NCBI RefSeq assembly: GCF_003569005.1
Contig: NZ_BCUR01000004.1
Location: 1,835,111-1,899,110 of the forward strand
Length of the DNA stretch: 64,000 nucleotides
Direction of reading: 5' to 3'
From: Vibrio superstes
GTDB taxonomy: Bacteria > Pseudomonadota > Gammaproteobacteria > Enterobacterales > Vibrionaceae
Shown piece by piece: positions 1 through 7,269 of this stretch. The position numbers and the translations under genes are program-made. Within the stretch, counting starts at the first letter, position 1; each line of letters begins with the position of its first letter. The notes below the pieces were generated by a model. The model was not told the DNA's origin. It ran no database searches and saw only the letters and a list, made by a program, of their open reading frames with translations.

Positions 1-1
1 C

Positions 2-400
2 CCTCAAATGAGCTTAGACGAGGCCTATCGTGTCTGGTGTAAAACACCACAAAAGGCGTTTGTGTATGTAGATGGAAATGACATATTGGGTACCTACTAC
101 ATCAAGCCAAACGCTATGGGTCCTAGCAATCATATCTGTAATTGTGGGTATATGGTGTCCAATAAAGCGCGGGGAAAAGGTATTGCGCGCCAACTTTGTG
201 AACATTCACAACAGACTGCAAAAGCCTTGGGTTATGAAGCTATGCAGTTTAACTGCGTGGTTTCTACCAATGATGTTGCCGTAAAGCTGTGGCAAAGGTT
301 AGAGTTTAAGATCGTTGGCACTCTTCCTAAAGCCTACCGTCATGCCCAACTAGGCTATGTGGATTGCTATGTTATGTATAAATGGTTGGCTAAGGCATAA
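2..400 (+). CDS. GNAT family N-acetyltransferase (5' end outside window)
   Basis: The visible part is the C-terminal two thirds or more of a GNAT acetyltransferase, which transfers acetyl from acetyl-CoA to an unidentified amine. The acetyl-CoA-binding loop reads NKARGKGIARQL, followed by a helix and the typical C-terminal strands (VKLWQRLEFKIVGTLPKAY). The frame stays open to base 2, and the first ATG at 8 would give a protein lacking the usual first strand and helix, so the true start is probably upstream of the window. The substrate cannot be told from sequence. Family is confident; function is not. Confidence 0.75.
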   Translation, partial: PQMSLDEAYRVWCKTPQKAFVYVDGNDILGTYYIKPNAMGPSNHICNCGYMVSNKARGKGIARQLCEHSQQTAKALGYEAMQFNCVVSTNDVAVKLWQRLEFKIVGTLPKAYRHAQLGYVDCYVMYKWLAKA

Positions 401-562
401 GTAGTAAACTCTGCCTTGATTTTCTGTGGCCACACCAATTTACTTTTTCCATTAGACGTTTGCCCTACTCACAGCATTGTTGTCTATCCCGTTCGAATCT
501 TATCTTCATGTGACGTTGGAAAAGCCTAGAATCTTTATTTGACAATGAGTTGAAAAGAAGGG

Positions 563-592
563 GTCTGCGGAATGAGCTTAATCGCCGCAGAC
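563..592 (-). terminator. Probable terminator of the small zinc-ribbon gene
   Basis: An 8-bp perfect inverted repeat (563-570 GTCTGCGG, 585-592 CCGCAGAC) with a 14-nt loop lies just past the stop of the minus-strand gene at 611. On that strand it is followed by a pyrimidine-rich run (CCCCTTCTTTTC). The T-tract is not clean, so this is a moderate call. Confidence 0.45.
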
Positions 593-610
593 ACTAAATA
601 CCTATCAAAG

Positions 611-799
611 CTATGAGTTGTCACAACCGCACTGAGTACACACACAGGGACGCTTCATCAAGCCTCTCCATAACCAGATAATGCCCCAGAGACCACCCGT
701 AAAAATAGTCATGATCAGGTGGATCCAATGCATAGGGTGTGATGTTTCATGAGTCGTGCCCTCGTTACATGCAGGACAAAACTTGGTTACTAGCGCCAC
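611..799 (-). CDS. Small membrane protein with CxxC pairs (zinc-ribbon-like)
   Basis: This 62-residue protein has an N-terminal FCPACNEG motif, one central hydrophobic stretch (about residues 26-45, rich in I, L, W and G) and a C-terminal CVCTQCGC motif. Two CxxC pairs on either side of a membrane segment suggest a metal-binding knuckle held at the membrane, as in other short zinc-ribbon membrane proteins. The start is GTG at 799. A GGGAG Shine-Dalgarno lies at good spacing, which makes the short ORF credible. It stands alone with its own probable terminator. Function unknown. Confidence 0.6.
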   Translation of the reverse strand: MALVTKFCPACNEGTTHETSHPMHWIHLIMTIFTGGLWGIIWLWRGLMKRPCVCTQCGCDNS

Positions 800-941
800 T
801 AATACTCTCCCAAAGTGTCAATTTTTCTGACTAAGCGTGTCAAATCATTATATATACCGCAAGTAGTGGGTATGTCGCCATATTAAACTCGTTTACGAGG
901 GCAATTTTGTCGTATTAATAACCTACAAGAGCTCGATTTTG

Positions 942-1793
942 TTATCTAGACTCTTTCAATGCATTGAAATAATCAGTCCAACTAATATGAGGTCTACCTG
1001 CAGCTTGTTCATAATGGCTTGGATTGTCCGCCTTACCCTCGCTGATCCCTTGGTAAATACCTGCAATAACTGTCCCAATAAACTCACCAAGCTCCGCTAT
1101 TCTGTCTTCACGATACTCTTCTACTGACATAGGTTGGTACTCTAGCTGGGTATCAAACGCCATGTTGATGAAATCTGCCAGTTGGTATTGAGATAGGGGT
1201 TCACCGTTAAGGTTGTAGGTCTGTGCGTTGTGTTTATCTTCTGTCAGCATCTTAGCGTAGGCATGGGCTAGCTCATCTCGTGTGGTGTAGCCGCACTTGC
1301 CGTTGCCCGCACAATTGACAATGACGCCGAGTTTTTTATAACTCTCTACATACTCAATGTCCGGCTCAATATAGATACCGTTGCGACCAATTACCCAATC
1401 TAGACCCGACTCTCTGACATCTTGCTCTGTCTGACGATTACTTTGGATAACAGGTGAAAAAGCGGTGCCCTGTTCTGCACCTTGCACACTGGTATAGACA
1501 ATCTTCTTTACACCAACCTCTTTAGCTGCTGAGATAACATTACGATGCTGGTCTATACGCTTATCGGGGGCATCCATCCCCGAGACGATAAGCAGTGTAT
1601 CGATAGAGTGTAGTGAGTCTTGTAGCTCGGCTCGGTTTTCATAATCACCACGACGAACCTCAACGCCTAGATATTTGGCTTTTTCTGGAGTGCGCGCCAA
1701 AGCGACGACATTCTCTTTTGAGATAAGGGGGACAAGTGCATTAACAATCGCACCACCGAGTTGTCCGCTTGCTGCTGTTACCGCTATTTTCAT
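942..1793 (-). CDS. NmrA-like/SDR NAD(P)-binding oxidoreductase (QorB-like)
   Basis: This is an atypical short-chain dehydrogenase of 283 residues. The N-terminal Rossmann motif TAASGQLGG starts at residue 5, as in the NmrA/QorB group, which bind NAD(P) and reduce quinones or act as redox sensors. Residues about 95-105 (KIVYTSVQGAEQ) and 128-140 (DWVIGRNGIYIEP) are typical of that group. The frame extends 17 codons upstream, but ATG at 1793 places the Rossmann strand at the very N-terminus as in relatives, so that start is preferred. The gene is monocistronic, with a strong hairpin upstream. The substrate is inferred only from family resemblance. Confidence 0.8.
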   Translation of the reverse strand: MKIAVTAASGQLGGAIVNALVPLISKENVVALARTPEKAKYLGVEVRRGDYENRAELQDSLHSIDTLLIVSGMDAPDKRIDQHRNVISAAKEVGVKKIVYTSVQGAEQGTAFSPVIQSNRQTEQDVRESGLDWVIGRNGIYIEPDIEYVESYKKLGVIVNCAGNGKCGYTTRDELAHAYAKMLTEDKHNAQTYNLNGEPLSQYQLADFINMAFDTQLEYQPMSVEEYREDRIAELGEFIGTVIAGIYQGISEGKADNPSHYEQAAGRPHISWTDYFNALKESR

Positions 1794-1839
1794 CTTAGTT
1801 ACCCACCCGTCGATAGTAATTTTAATCCTAGTAGAAAAT

Positions 1840-1883
1840 GACAAGGCACTGCTAGGGTCTGTTGACCCTAGCAGTGCCTTGTC
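1840..1883. terminator. Perfect 20-bp hairpin, bidirectional terminator, carrying a MITE-end sequence
   Basis: The arms 1840-1859 and 1864-1883 are perfectly complementary over 20 bp around a TGTT loop. The plus strand continues with TTTTGGTTTTT and the minus strand with ATTTTC, so it could end transcription both ways. Its main role would be termination of the minus-strand DUF3861 gene. The centre contains CTAGGGTCTGTTGACC, the same 16 bases that end the repeat element at 6433-6701. Confidence 0.65.
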
Positions 1884-1892
1884 TTTTGGTTT

Positions 1893-2198
1893 TTATGCGT
1901 TAACCGAAGCCTTGATGGTGCTTTTCAGGTTCTGCATAAAGTTTTTGAAATGTGGCATAAAGTCCGCAAACAGAGGATGCTTTCTGTTTTGCATCATCAC
2001 TGGACCTAGCAAGCGAAGCGCTACTGCCACTCTGGTCGCTTCTTCATTCGGTAACTCACTGCCTTTATTTATCATTTCAACAACTTTGAACATATCCTCT
2101 CGGTCTTGAAACTCAAATTGCAGTGTTTTACTTTCATCTTGCGTTACTTCTTCAATGGTAATGCGATAGTTGTGATCTTGTCTGGTGATACGAGTCAT
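1893..2198 (-). CDS. DUF3861 family protein
   Basis: This 101-residue soluble protein begins MTRITRQDHNYRITIEEVTQ and matches the short DUF3861 family in length and in its YRITIEE and F..R.DMFKVVEMI features. No catalytic motif or membrane segment is visible. An extended first half (beta-like) is followed by helical segments with many Met and Phe residues. It lies directly downstream of the DUF2798 gene (30-bp gap) on the same strand, so both probably share the repressed promoter at 2741-2787. The hairpin at 1840-1883 ends the unit. Function unknown. Confidence 0.7.
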   Translation of the reverse strand: MTRITRQDHNYRITIEEVTQDESKTLQFEFQDREDMFKVVEMINKGSELPNEEATRVAVALRLLGPVMMQNRKHPLFADFMPHFKNFMQNLKSTIKASVNA

Positions 2199-2228
2199 AG
2201 GGTTACCTCATTGTTTTAATTAATATTT

Positions 2229-2720
2229 CTAGCTTTTCAAAAAGCGTTCAACTTTTGGTTTGAGCGTGACAGATACCACGGCCATTAACAGCAACGCTAA
2301 AGGAAGCGCTCTTACTAAGGTCTCTAGCCAAGTACTCATCAGCATCGATGTATCGGCAATACCCACACTATTAACCGCGGTGCTAAATGCCATTCCCGAT
2401 TCCATAACCATTGCCATAATCAAGCCAATGGATATGTTGCGTACTTTCTCACTAGAGTTAGGAAAGAGGCGCTCAGCGAGCTTGGTCAGTAGCGCCATTA
2501 ACGCAAAACCCAAAGGCATCACTGTCACCGCTGCGGTAAGAAAAGCTCGTATCCATTGAGCATAAAACAGTTCGCTATAGCCTTGATTTAGGTAAGTCAT
2601 CAATCCGGTTATTGAACCGCCCATTAATGTCATCATCCCCATCATTGCGAGCACCTTCAAAAACAAAGGTGTGCGCTTTTCTTCTGAGCTTGCTATTGGC
2701 ATTACAGCAATTGCATTCAT
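2229..2720 (-). CDS. DUF2798 family inner-membrane protein
   Basis: This 163-residue protein has four hydrophobic segments (about residues 22-46, 57-80, 95-117 and 135-153), consistent with the DUF2798 four-helix membrane family. Proline-containing motifs within the helices (VMPLGFALMALL, ALPLALLLM) fit that family. The role of the family is unknown. The start is ATG at 2720. Its promoter region carries two 19-bp palindromes, so it is likely under a dedicated repressor. It probably forms a two-gene operon with the downstream DUF3861 gene. Confidence 0.7.
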   Translation of the reverse strand: MNAIAVMPIASSEEKRTPLFLKVLAMMGMMTLMGGSITGLMTYLNQGYSELFYAQWIRAFLTAAVTVMPLGFALMALLTKLAERLFPNSSEKVRNISIGLIMAMVMESGMAFSTAVNSVGIADTSMLMSTWLETLVRALPLALLLMAVVSVTLKPKVERFLKS

Positions 2721-2740
2721 GGATAATTCGCCCTCTCATT

Positions 2741-2787
2741 TAGTTGATATATGCAACTATAATCAGTTAAGTTGACAGTGTCAACTA
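2741..2787 (-). promoter_or_regulatory. Sigma70-type promoter with two 19-bp repressor-like palindromes
   Basis: On the minus strand TTGACA (complement of 2779-2784) and TATAGT (complement of 2756-2761) are exactly 17 bp apart, a near-ideal sigma70 promoter for the DUF2798 gene. Two palindromes of the form WAGTTG-N7-CAACTA overlap it: 2769-2787 over the -35 and 2741-2759 over and beyond the -10. Matching half-sites and this placement suggest repression by a MarR- or TetR-type dimer. No regulator gene is adjacent. Confidence 0.7.
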
Positions 2788-2808
2788 ATTTTTATGGCGA
2801 CAATAAAA

Positions 2809-2833
2809 AGCCCCGACTCTAAGAGCCGGGGCT
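2809..2833 (-). terminator. Rho-independent terminator of the TAXI TRAP operon
   Basis: An 11-bp GC-rich stem (2809-2819 with 2823-2833, one G-T pair) is followed on the minus strand by TTTTTATTG. It sits 31 bp past the stop of the TRAP permease gene. Confidence 0.8.
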
Positions 2834-2863
2834 AGGTACTGTTTCTTTGGTCGCTATTAGGTG

Positions 2864-4780
2864 CTAGCTAGCGTTTACCGCCTTGTGGGAACGCCACTGA
2901 ACCACGGCAATCCCAACAATGATCACTGCGCCCAGCACCCCTACATTAAACGGGTTAAGAAGCAGTAATGGAATAGCAATAGCAGATGCAAGACGCTCGA
3001 CCTTGTTGAGCGTTCCTAGTAAGTACCCCTCAATGGTAATGGCGATAGCCACGATAATGGCCAACGTCTGCCCTACTGAAAGCATAAGCGCGACTATGCC
3101 TTCGTTAGGATTTACCAAGTTAGTATATGCCATCATGATCGGGATAATGAACAAGCCTCCCGCCAACTTAAAGGCTTCGACTGAAGACTTCATAGGGTTG
3201 GCATTGGCCACGCCGGCCCCAGCAAACGCTGCTAGTGCGATTGGCGGAGTAACATTTGAGGTTTGCGATAGCCAGAATACGATTAAGTGAGCGGTCAATA
3301 TCGGCAATCCAAAGTCAGTCAGCATAGGCACCGCCATAACGGCCAATACGATATACGCTGCCGTTACAGGTAAACCCATACCTAAGATCAGCGCCACAAT
3401 ACTGATAAGTCCAAGGGCGATGATCATGTAACCGCCAGAAAAATCCATCACAAATTGAGTAAACTGAAGTCCAATACCGGTTTGCCCCACAACCCCAACA
3501 ATAATACCTGCCGCACCACACGCAGCAGAAATTGGCAGAGCTAGTAACGCACCGTTCTTCATGCCTTCAAAAAACTTCTTGAAACCGATTCGGCTATGCT
3601 TACGCATGCTTGCCACAACTAAGATAGCAGCACAACCCGCTACACCTACCAACAGTGGTGAATACGCCATCATGAGTAGCGTAGTGATCAATACCAGCGG
3701 GATAAGGTGGTGAGCACCATGCTTCATTACCGCGATCACTGCCTCTGTTTTACTCACGGCCTGCAAATTCAGTTTACACGCCATAAGGTGCACATAAAGC
3801 AAGGTACAGAAGAAGTACAAAATCGCTGGTGCAATTGAGGCGAACATGATCTCGCTATAAGGCACACCGGTAAATTGCGCCATAACAAACGCACCCGCCC
3901 CCATAATCGGTGGCATGATTTGCCCACCTGTTGAGGCAGCGGCTTCAATTCCTGCCGCTTGCTCCGATTTATAGCCAAGCTTCTTCATCATCGGAATAGT
4001 GATTGAGCCAGTGGTTACCGTGTTAGCGATCGCGGAACCTGAGATTGAACCCAACCCCGCCGACGCCAATACTGCGGCTTTTGCAGGACCACCTCGATAC
4101 TTACCGGCAATGGCAAACGCAAGGTCGATAAAGAACTTACCTGCGCCTGTCACCTCTAAAAAAGCGCCAAATAGAACAAAGATAAATACGGTAGTTGCCG
4201 CGATGCCCAGTGCAGAACCAAACACACCATTAGCCGAGAATATTTGGAACTGTATCAGCTCTTGTAAGGAATAAGTTTTAATTGATATGGCACTTGGCAG
4301 CATGTCACCAAACATACTGTAGCTAAGAAATAGCACAGCGATGAGCACCATCACCCAACCCACAGTGCGGCGACAGCCTTCCATTAGCAAAGCAATTAAC
4401 GCCCCGCCCGCAAACATATCGGCCGGCTGTAACCCATAGAACAGGTAATTGATATCGTTGTAATCAAAAATTGACATGCGGTAGCCCGCGAACACAACAA
4501 CCGCACACAAAACCAGGTCAATACAACGACCCACCAAGTAAAACTTGCTTCGGCGATTGCTGATTAACGGGAAGTGCAAAAAGATAAGCACCAATACCCA
4601 GCACAGGTGTATCGGTCTAAAATAAGTGGCTGAAATAGTTGAGCTTATTCCCTGCCAGATTTGAAACACTGATAACGCAACGGCAATCAGCAATATTGAA
4701 TAGCCAAAGAATGTTGTCACTCTTTCATAGGGCAAGTTAGCACTAAGATCTTGGTTATTTTCGTTATTAGTTACATCCAT
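2864..4780 (-). CDS. TRAP transporter fused permease (DctQ-DctM, TAXI type)
   Basis: This inner-membrane protein of 638 residues combines the 4-TM small (DctQ) and 12-TM large (DctM) subunits of a TRAP transporter, the arrangement used with TAXI solute-binding proteins. The DctM part has the conserved core motifs GSISGSAIANTVTTGSITIPMM and GGQIMPPIMGAGAFVMA. Such systems drive Na+- or H+-coupled uptake of carboxylates or amino acids. The frame extends 17 codons upstream, but ATG at 4780 (MDVTNNENNQ) gives the usual short cytoplasmic start and leaves the upstream hairpin outside the gene. The binding-protein gene is immediately upstream. The substrate is unknown, though dicarboxylates or glutamate are typical of the family. 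Confidence 0.9.
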   Translation of the reverse strand: MDVTNNENNQDLSANLPYERVTTFFGYSILLIAVALSVFQIWQGISSTISATYFRPIHLCWVLVLIFLHFPLISNRRSKFYLVGRCIDLVLCAVVVFAGYRMSIFDYNDINYLFYGLQPADMFAGGALIALLMEGCRRTVGWVMVLIAVLFLSYSMFGDMLPSAISIKTYSLQELIQFQIFSANGVFGSALGIAATTVFIFVLFGAFLEVTGAGKFFIDLAFAIAGKYRGGPAKAAVLASAGLGSISGSAIANTVTTGSITIPMMKKLGYKSEQAAGIEAAASTGGQIMPPIMGAGAFVMAQFTGVPYSEIMFASIAPAILYFFCTLLYVHLMACKLNLQAVSKTEAVIAVMKHGAHHLIPLVLITTLLMMAYSPLLVGVAGCAAILVVASMRKHSRIGFKKFFEGMKNGALLALPISAACGAAGIIVGVVGQTGIGLQFTQFVMDFSGGYMIIALGLISIVALILGMGLPVTAAYIVLAVMAVPMLTDFGLPILTAHLIVFWLSQTSNVTPPIALAAFAGAGVANANPMKSSVEAFKLAGGLFIIPIMMAYTNLVNPNEGIVALMLSVGQTLAIIVAIAITIEGYLLGTLNKVERLASAIAIPLLLLNPFNVGVLGAVIIVGIAVVQWRSHKAVNAS

Positions 4781-4821
4781 AACGGCGCCTGAAAGAAAAA
4801 ATAGATAAGAATTAGAAGCAC

Positions 4822-4850
4822 AAAAAAGCAAGCATCACGCTTGCTTTTTT
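4822..4850 (-). terminator. Intercistronic hairpin between TAXI binding protein and permease genes
   Basis: A 12-bp A/T-flanked stem (4822-4833 with 4839-4850, core GCAAGC/GCTTGC) ends in a run of six T on the minus strand. It lies 10 bp after the binding-protein stop. It probably works as a leaky terminator or 3' stabiliser that keeps the binding protein in excess over the permease. Confidence 0.7.
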
Positions 4851-4860
4851 GTTAGGTGGT

Positions 4861-5787
4861 TTACTTAGAAACAGAGTCTAGGTACTTCTTCGCACCAGGG
4901 TGTAGAGGTACACCTTGCAGGCGAGAAGCGTTCTGTGGGGTAGTCATTTCAGCCATCTTAACCACCTTACGAATGTCGCCCATATTCTCATAAGCAGCCT
5001 TCGTTAGGTTGTAAGCCATGTCATCGTCCATATTCGCGTTAACCACCAATACGTTCCAAACACTTAGCGTAGAGACTTCGCCAACGTTATTGTAAACATC
5101 CGCTGGAATATCATATGAGCTGTATGCTGGGTTAGCGGTTACAAACGCTTGGCTCTCTGCATCAGAGATAGAAAGGACTTTGATTTTATGCGTTAGTGCA
5201 ACTTGTGTTACCGCACCAACACCCTGACCACCAACAATGAAACCCGCATCTACTTGGCCATTGGCCAATGCGTTTGTGGTTTCTGAGTAGTTCAGGTATA
5301 CCGCCTTGATGTCTTTTTCAACATCAATACCGATAGACTCAAGCAGTGCTGCTGAGGTTACCGCGGTACCGCTGCCCGGTGCACCTAAAGACACACGCTT
5401 ACCTTTTAAATCAGCTAGCGAGTTGATGCCCGACTTCTCTAGAGTAAGGGTATGAACTAGGTTTGGGTAAAGAGCAAAAAGCGTCTTCACTGGCATTTTT
5501 GACGGGAATTTACCCTGACCATTGTAGGCATCTAACACAACGTTACCCATTGCAATCCCTGCAATCATGTCGCCACGTACAACCTTAATAGTATTTTCTA
5601 CAGAAGCAGCCGTTACCTCTGCTTTTGCATTTACTTCTGGCACATGCTCAGACCAGACTTTCGCCAGTGCGCCGCCGAATGGATAGTAGATACCGCTTTG
5701 ACCACCGGTACCAATTGAATAGTTTGCAGCACTTACTGATAGGGGCAGTAAACACGCTAAAGCCAACATTAAGTTTCGTTTAAACAC
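4861..5787 (-). CDS. TAXI family TRAP transporter solute-binding protein
   Basis: This periplasmic protein of about 308 residues has an N-terminal Sec signal (KRN followed by a hydrophobic core, cleaved near VSAAN). The mature start YSIGTGGQSGIYYPFGGALA is the hallmark of the TAXI family, as is KGKRVSLGAPGSGTAVTSAALLE. It would deliver its ligand to the fused permease encoded next. An AAGGAG Shine-Dalgarno directly abuts the ATG at 5793, which is too close. The GTG two codons later (5785-5787) sits six bases after it and is the likelier start. The ligand is unknown. Confidence 0.88.
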   Translation of the reverse strand: MFKRNLMLALACLLPLSVSAANYSIGTGGQSGIYYPFGGALAKVWSEHVPEVNAKAEVTAASVENTIKVVRGDMIAGIAMGNVVLDAYNGQGKFPSKMPVKTLFALYPNLVHTLTLEKSGINSLADLKGKRVSLGAPGSGTAVTSAALLESIGIDVEKDIKAVYLNYSETTNALANGQVDAGFIVGGQGVGAVTQVALTHKIKVLSISDAESQAFVTANPAYSSYDIPADVYNNVGEVSTLSVWNVLVVNANMDDDMAYNLTKAAYENMGDIRKVVKMAEMTTPQNASRLQGVPLHPGAKKYLDSVSK

Positions 5788-5955
5788 AACCATCTCCTTG
5801 ATTATTAGTCCAAAACGATTGGGTTATTGTTATTCAAATTTACCCATATCGTCGCATATACCTTACTAGTGGACTAACACAAGTCAAAATATTGATTGGC
5901 TGAATGTGACGCTAGTTTTACTAAATGTGGCTTTAGACAGTTTATGCCGAAGATT

Positions 5956-6369
5956 TCAGTTCAGGCTAAGCTGCATAGTTTGATGTTCTATGCCCACCTC
6001 TTCATAGCGCTCACCAATGGGTTCAAATCCCAGTTTTTGATAAAAATCTAGCGCATGTACCTGAGCGCCTAGGTAGACTCTCGCAAAGTTTCTAAGGCGG
6101 GCTTCATCCACCAAAGCCTTCATTATGCTAGCGCCTAATCCCTTGCCTCTATGGCTGATAAGGACGGCAATGCGGCCAATATGACCATCTTCTAGCATAC
6201 GCCCCGTTGCGATAGGTTCATCCTTTTCATAAACAAGCGCATGTACAGCCCCGTCATCTTGACCGTCAAAATCTAGGTTAGTATCTATGCCCTGCTCTGC
6301 GGTAAACACGGTATTTCGAACAAGAAAAATCTCATCTTTTGATTGCCAATCTACAATCTCTACTCGCAT
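5956..6369 (-). CDS. GNAT family N-acetyltransferase (ElaA-like)
   Basis: This complete 137-residue GNAT protein has the acetyl-CoA loop HRGKGLGASIM at about residues 73-83. An N-terminal segment (VRNTVFTAEQGIDTNLDFDGQDDGAVHALVY) resembles the ElaA/YjcF group, and it ends with the usual FYQKLGFEPIGERYEEVGIEH pattern. The acceptor is unknown. It starts at ATG 6369 and ends convergently with nothing obvious. The MITE-like element lies just upstream of it. Confidence 0.85.
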   Translation of the reverse strand: MRVEIVDWQSKDEIFLVRNTVFTAEQGIDTNLDFDGQDDGAVHALVYEKDEPIATGRMLEDGHIGRIAVLISHRGKGLGASIMKALVDEARLRNFARVYLGAQVHALDFYQKLGFEPIGERYEEVGIEHQTMQLSLN

Positions 6370-6432
6370 TATTTAGTTACCTCTTTAACGTCGATTGCTC
6401 ATTACAAGTTATTAGTATTTTTTCCACGATAA

Positions 6433-6701
6433 CTAGGGTCTGTTGACCTTTTGCGATTAAATTTTGCTCGACCAGAAGCCATTTAATCAAGGCGAGGGAC
6501 TTGCCGCCTAGTCATCTAAGCAAAAGTCGCTCAACGAAGAGTAAATGGCTTCTGGACGAGCCCTTCGGGTAGCGCTTTGTTGGGCATTTCTACCGCGTTA
6601 GTCACTTTTTATGTGGAACCACCACACCTAAAAGCGACTGCCTTGTATTAATACCCAACAAAGCGCTACAAAAATAACCTCAAAAGGTCAACAGACCCTA
6701 G
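6433..6701. mobile_element. MITE-like element with 21-bp perfect terminal inverted repeats
   Basis: The 269-bp segment begins and ends with a perfect 21-bp inverted repeat (CTAGGGTCTGTTGACCTTTTG and its complement). Nested inverted repeats lie inside: CCAGAAGCCATTT near 6472 against AAATGGCTTCTGG near 6543, and AGCGCTTTGTTGGG near 6571 against CCCAACAAAGCGCT near 6656. There is no ORF, so it is non-autonomous. The outer CTAG on both sides could be part of the repeat or a target duplication. A matching transposase was not found in the window. Confidence 0.7.
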
Positions 6702-6790
6702 AATCACAAACTAATATTTATATTCATTCATTTGTCTGTGTTATGGTGCACGCCATTTGCACCCTTCACTTAACTCCATTAGGAAATATT

Positions 6791-7267
6791 TTGACTAATA
6801 ACGATATTTTGCGCCGTATCCGCTACACCTTCGATTTCAACGATAATGATATGATCGAGGTGTTTAATGCCGCAGATCTTACTGTGTCGCGTGAACAGGT
6901 TATTAACTGGCTAAAGAAAGAAGAAGATGACTCTTTTTGCAAAATCATCGACAAAGAATTAGCTCAATTTCTTAATGGCCTGATCAATCAAAAACGCGGT
7001 AAACGCGAAGGTGCTCAACCTGAGCCAGAGTCACGCCTTACCAACAACATGATCTTCATGAAGCTTCGTATCGCTATGAATATGAAGGCTGAAGACATTC
7101 TTGATACATTGAAGCTTGTCGACTTTAGACTGAGCAAACACGAATTAAGTGCCTTTTTCAGAAAGCCTGACAACAAGCATTACCGTGAGTGCCAAGATCA
7201 GATCCTTCGTAATTTCTTAATGGGTCTTCAACTTCAACTGCGCCCGAACAGCACTACCCAAGATTGA
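6791..7267 (+). CDS. DUF1456 family protein (YehS-like)
   Basis: This 158-residue protein contains two copies of the DUF1456 repeat: NNDILRRIRYTFDFNDNDM at the N-terminus and NNMIFMKLRIAMNMKAED about 80 residues later. Each is followed by an S(R/K)..(V/L)..(W/F)(L/F)(K/R)K motif. E. coli YehS has the same layout and length. ATG at 6743 would add 16 residues not seen in the family. TTG at 6791, preceded by AGGA with six-base spacing, puts the first repeat at the N-terminus and is preferred. The stop lies two bases before the helicase start, so the two are likely co-translated. Function unknown. Confidence 0.8.
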   Translation: MTNNDILRRIRYTFDFNDNDMIEVFNAADLTVSREQVINWLKKEEDDSFCKIIDKELAQFLNGLINQKRGKREGAQPEPESRLTNNMIFMKLRIAMNMKAEDILDTLKLVDFRLSKHELSAFFRKPDNKHYRECQDQILRNFLMGLQLQLRPNSTTQD

Positions 7268-7269
7268 TT

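Noticed and set aside
1675..2109. 144-codon plus-strand ORF overlapping the SDR start and the DUF3861 gene
   Set aside because: It runs antisense across two supported genes and through the perfect hairpin; composition is typical of a shadow frame and there is no ribosome site.
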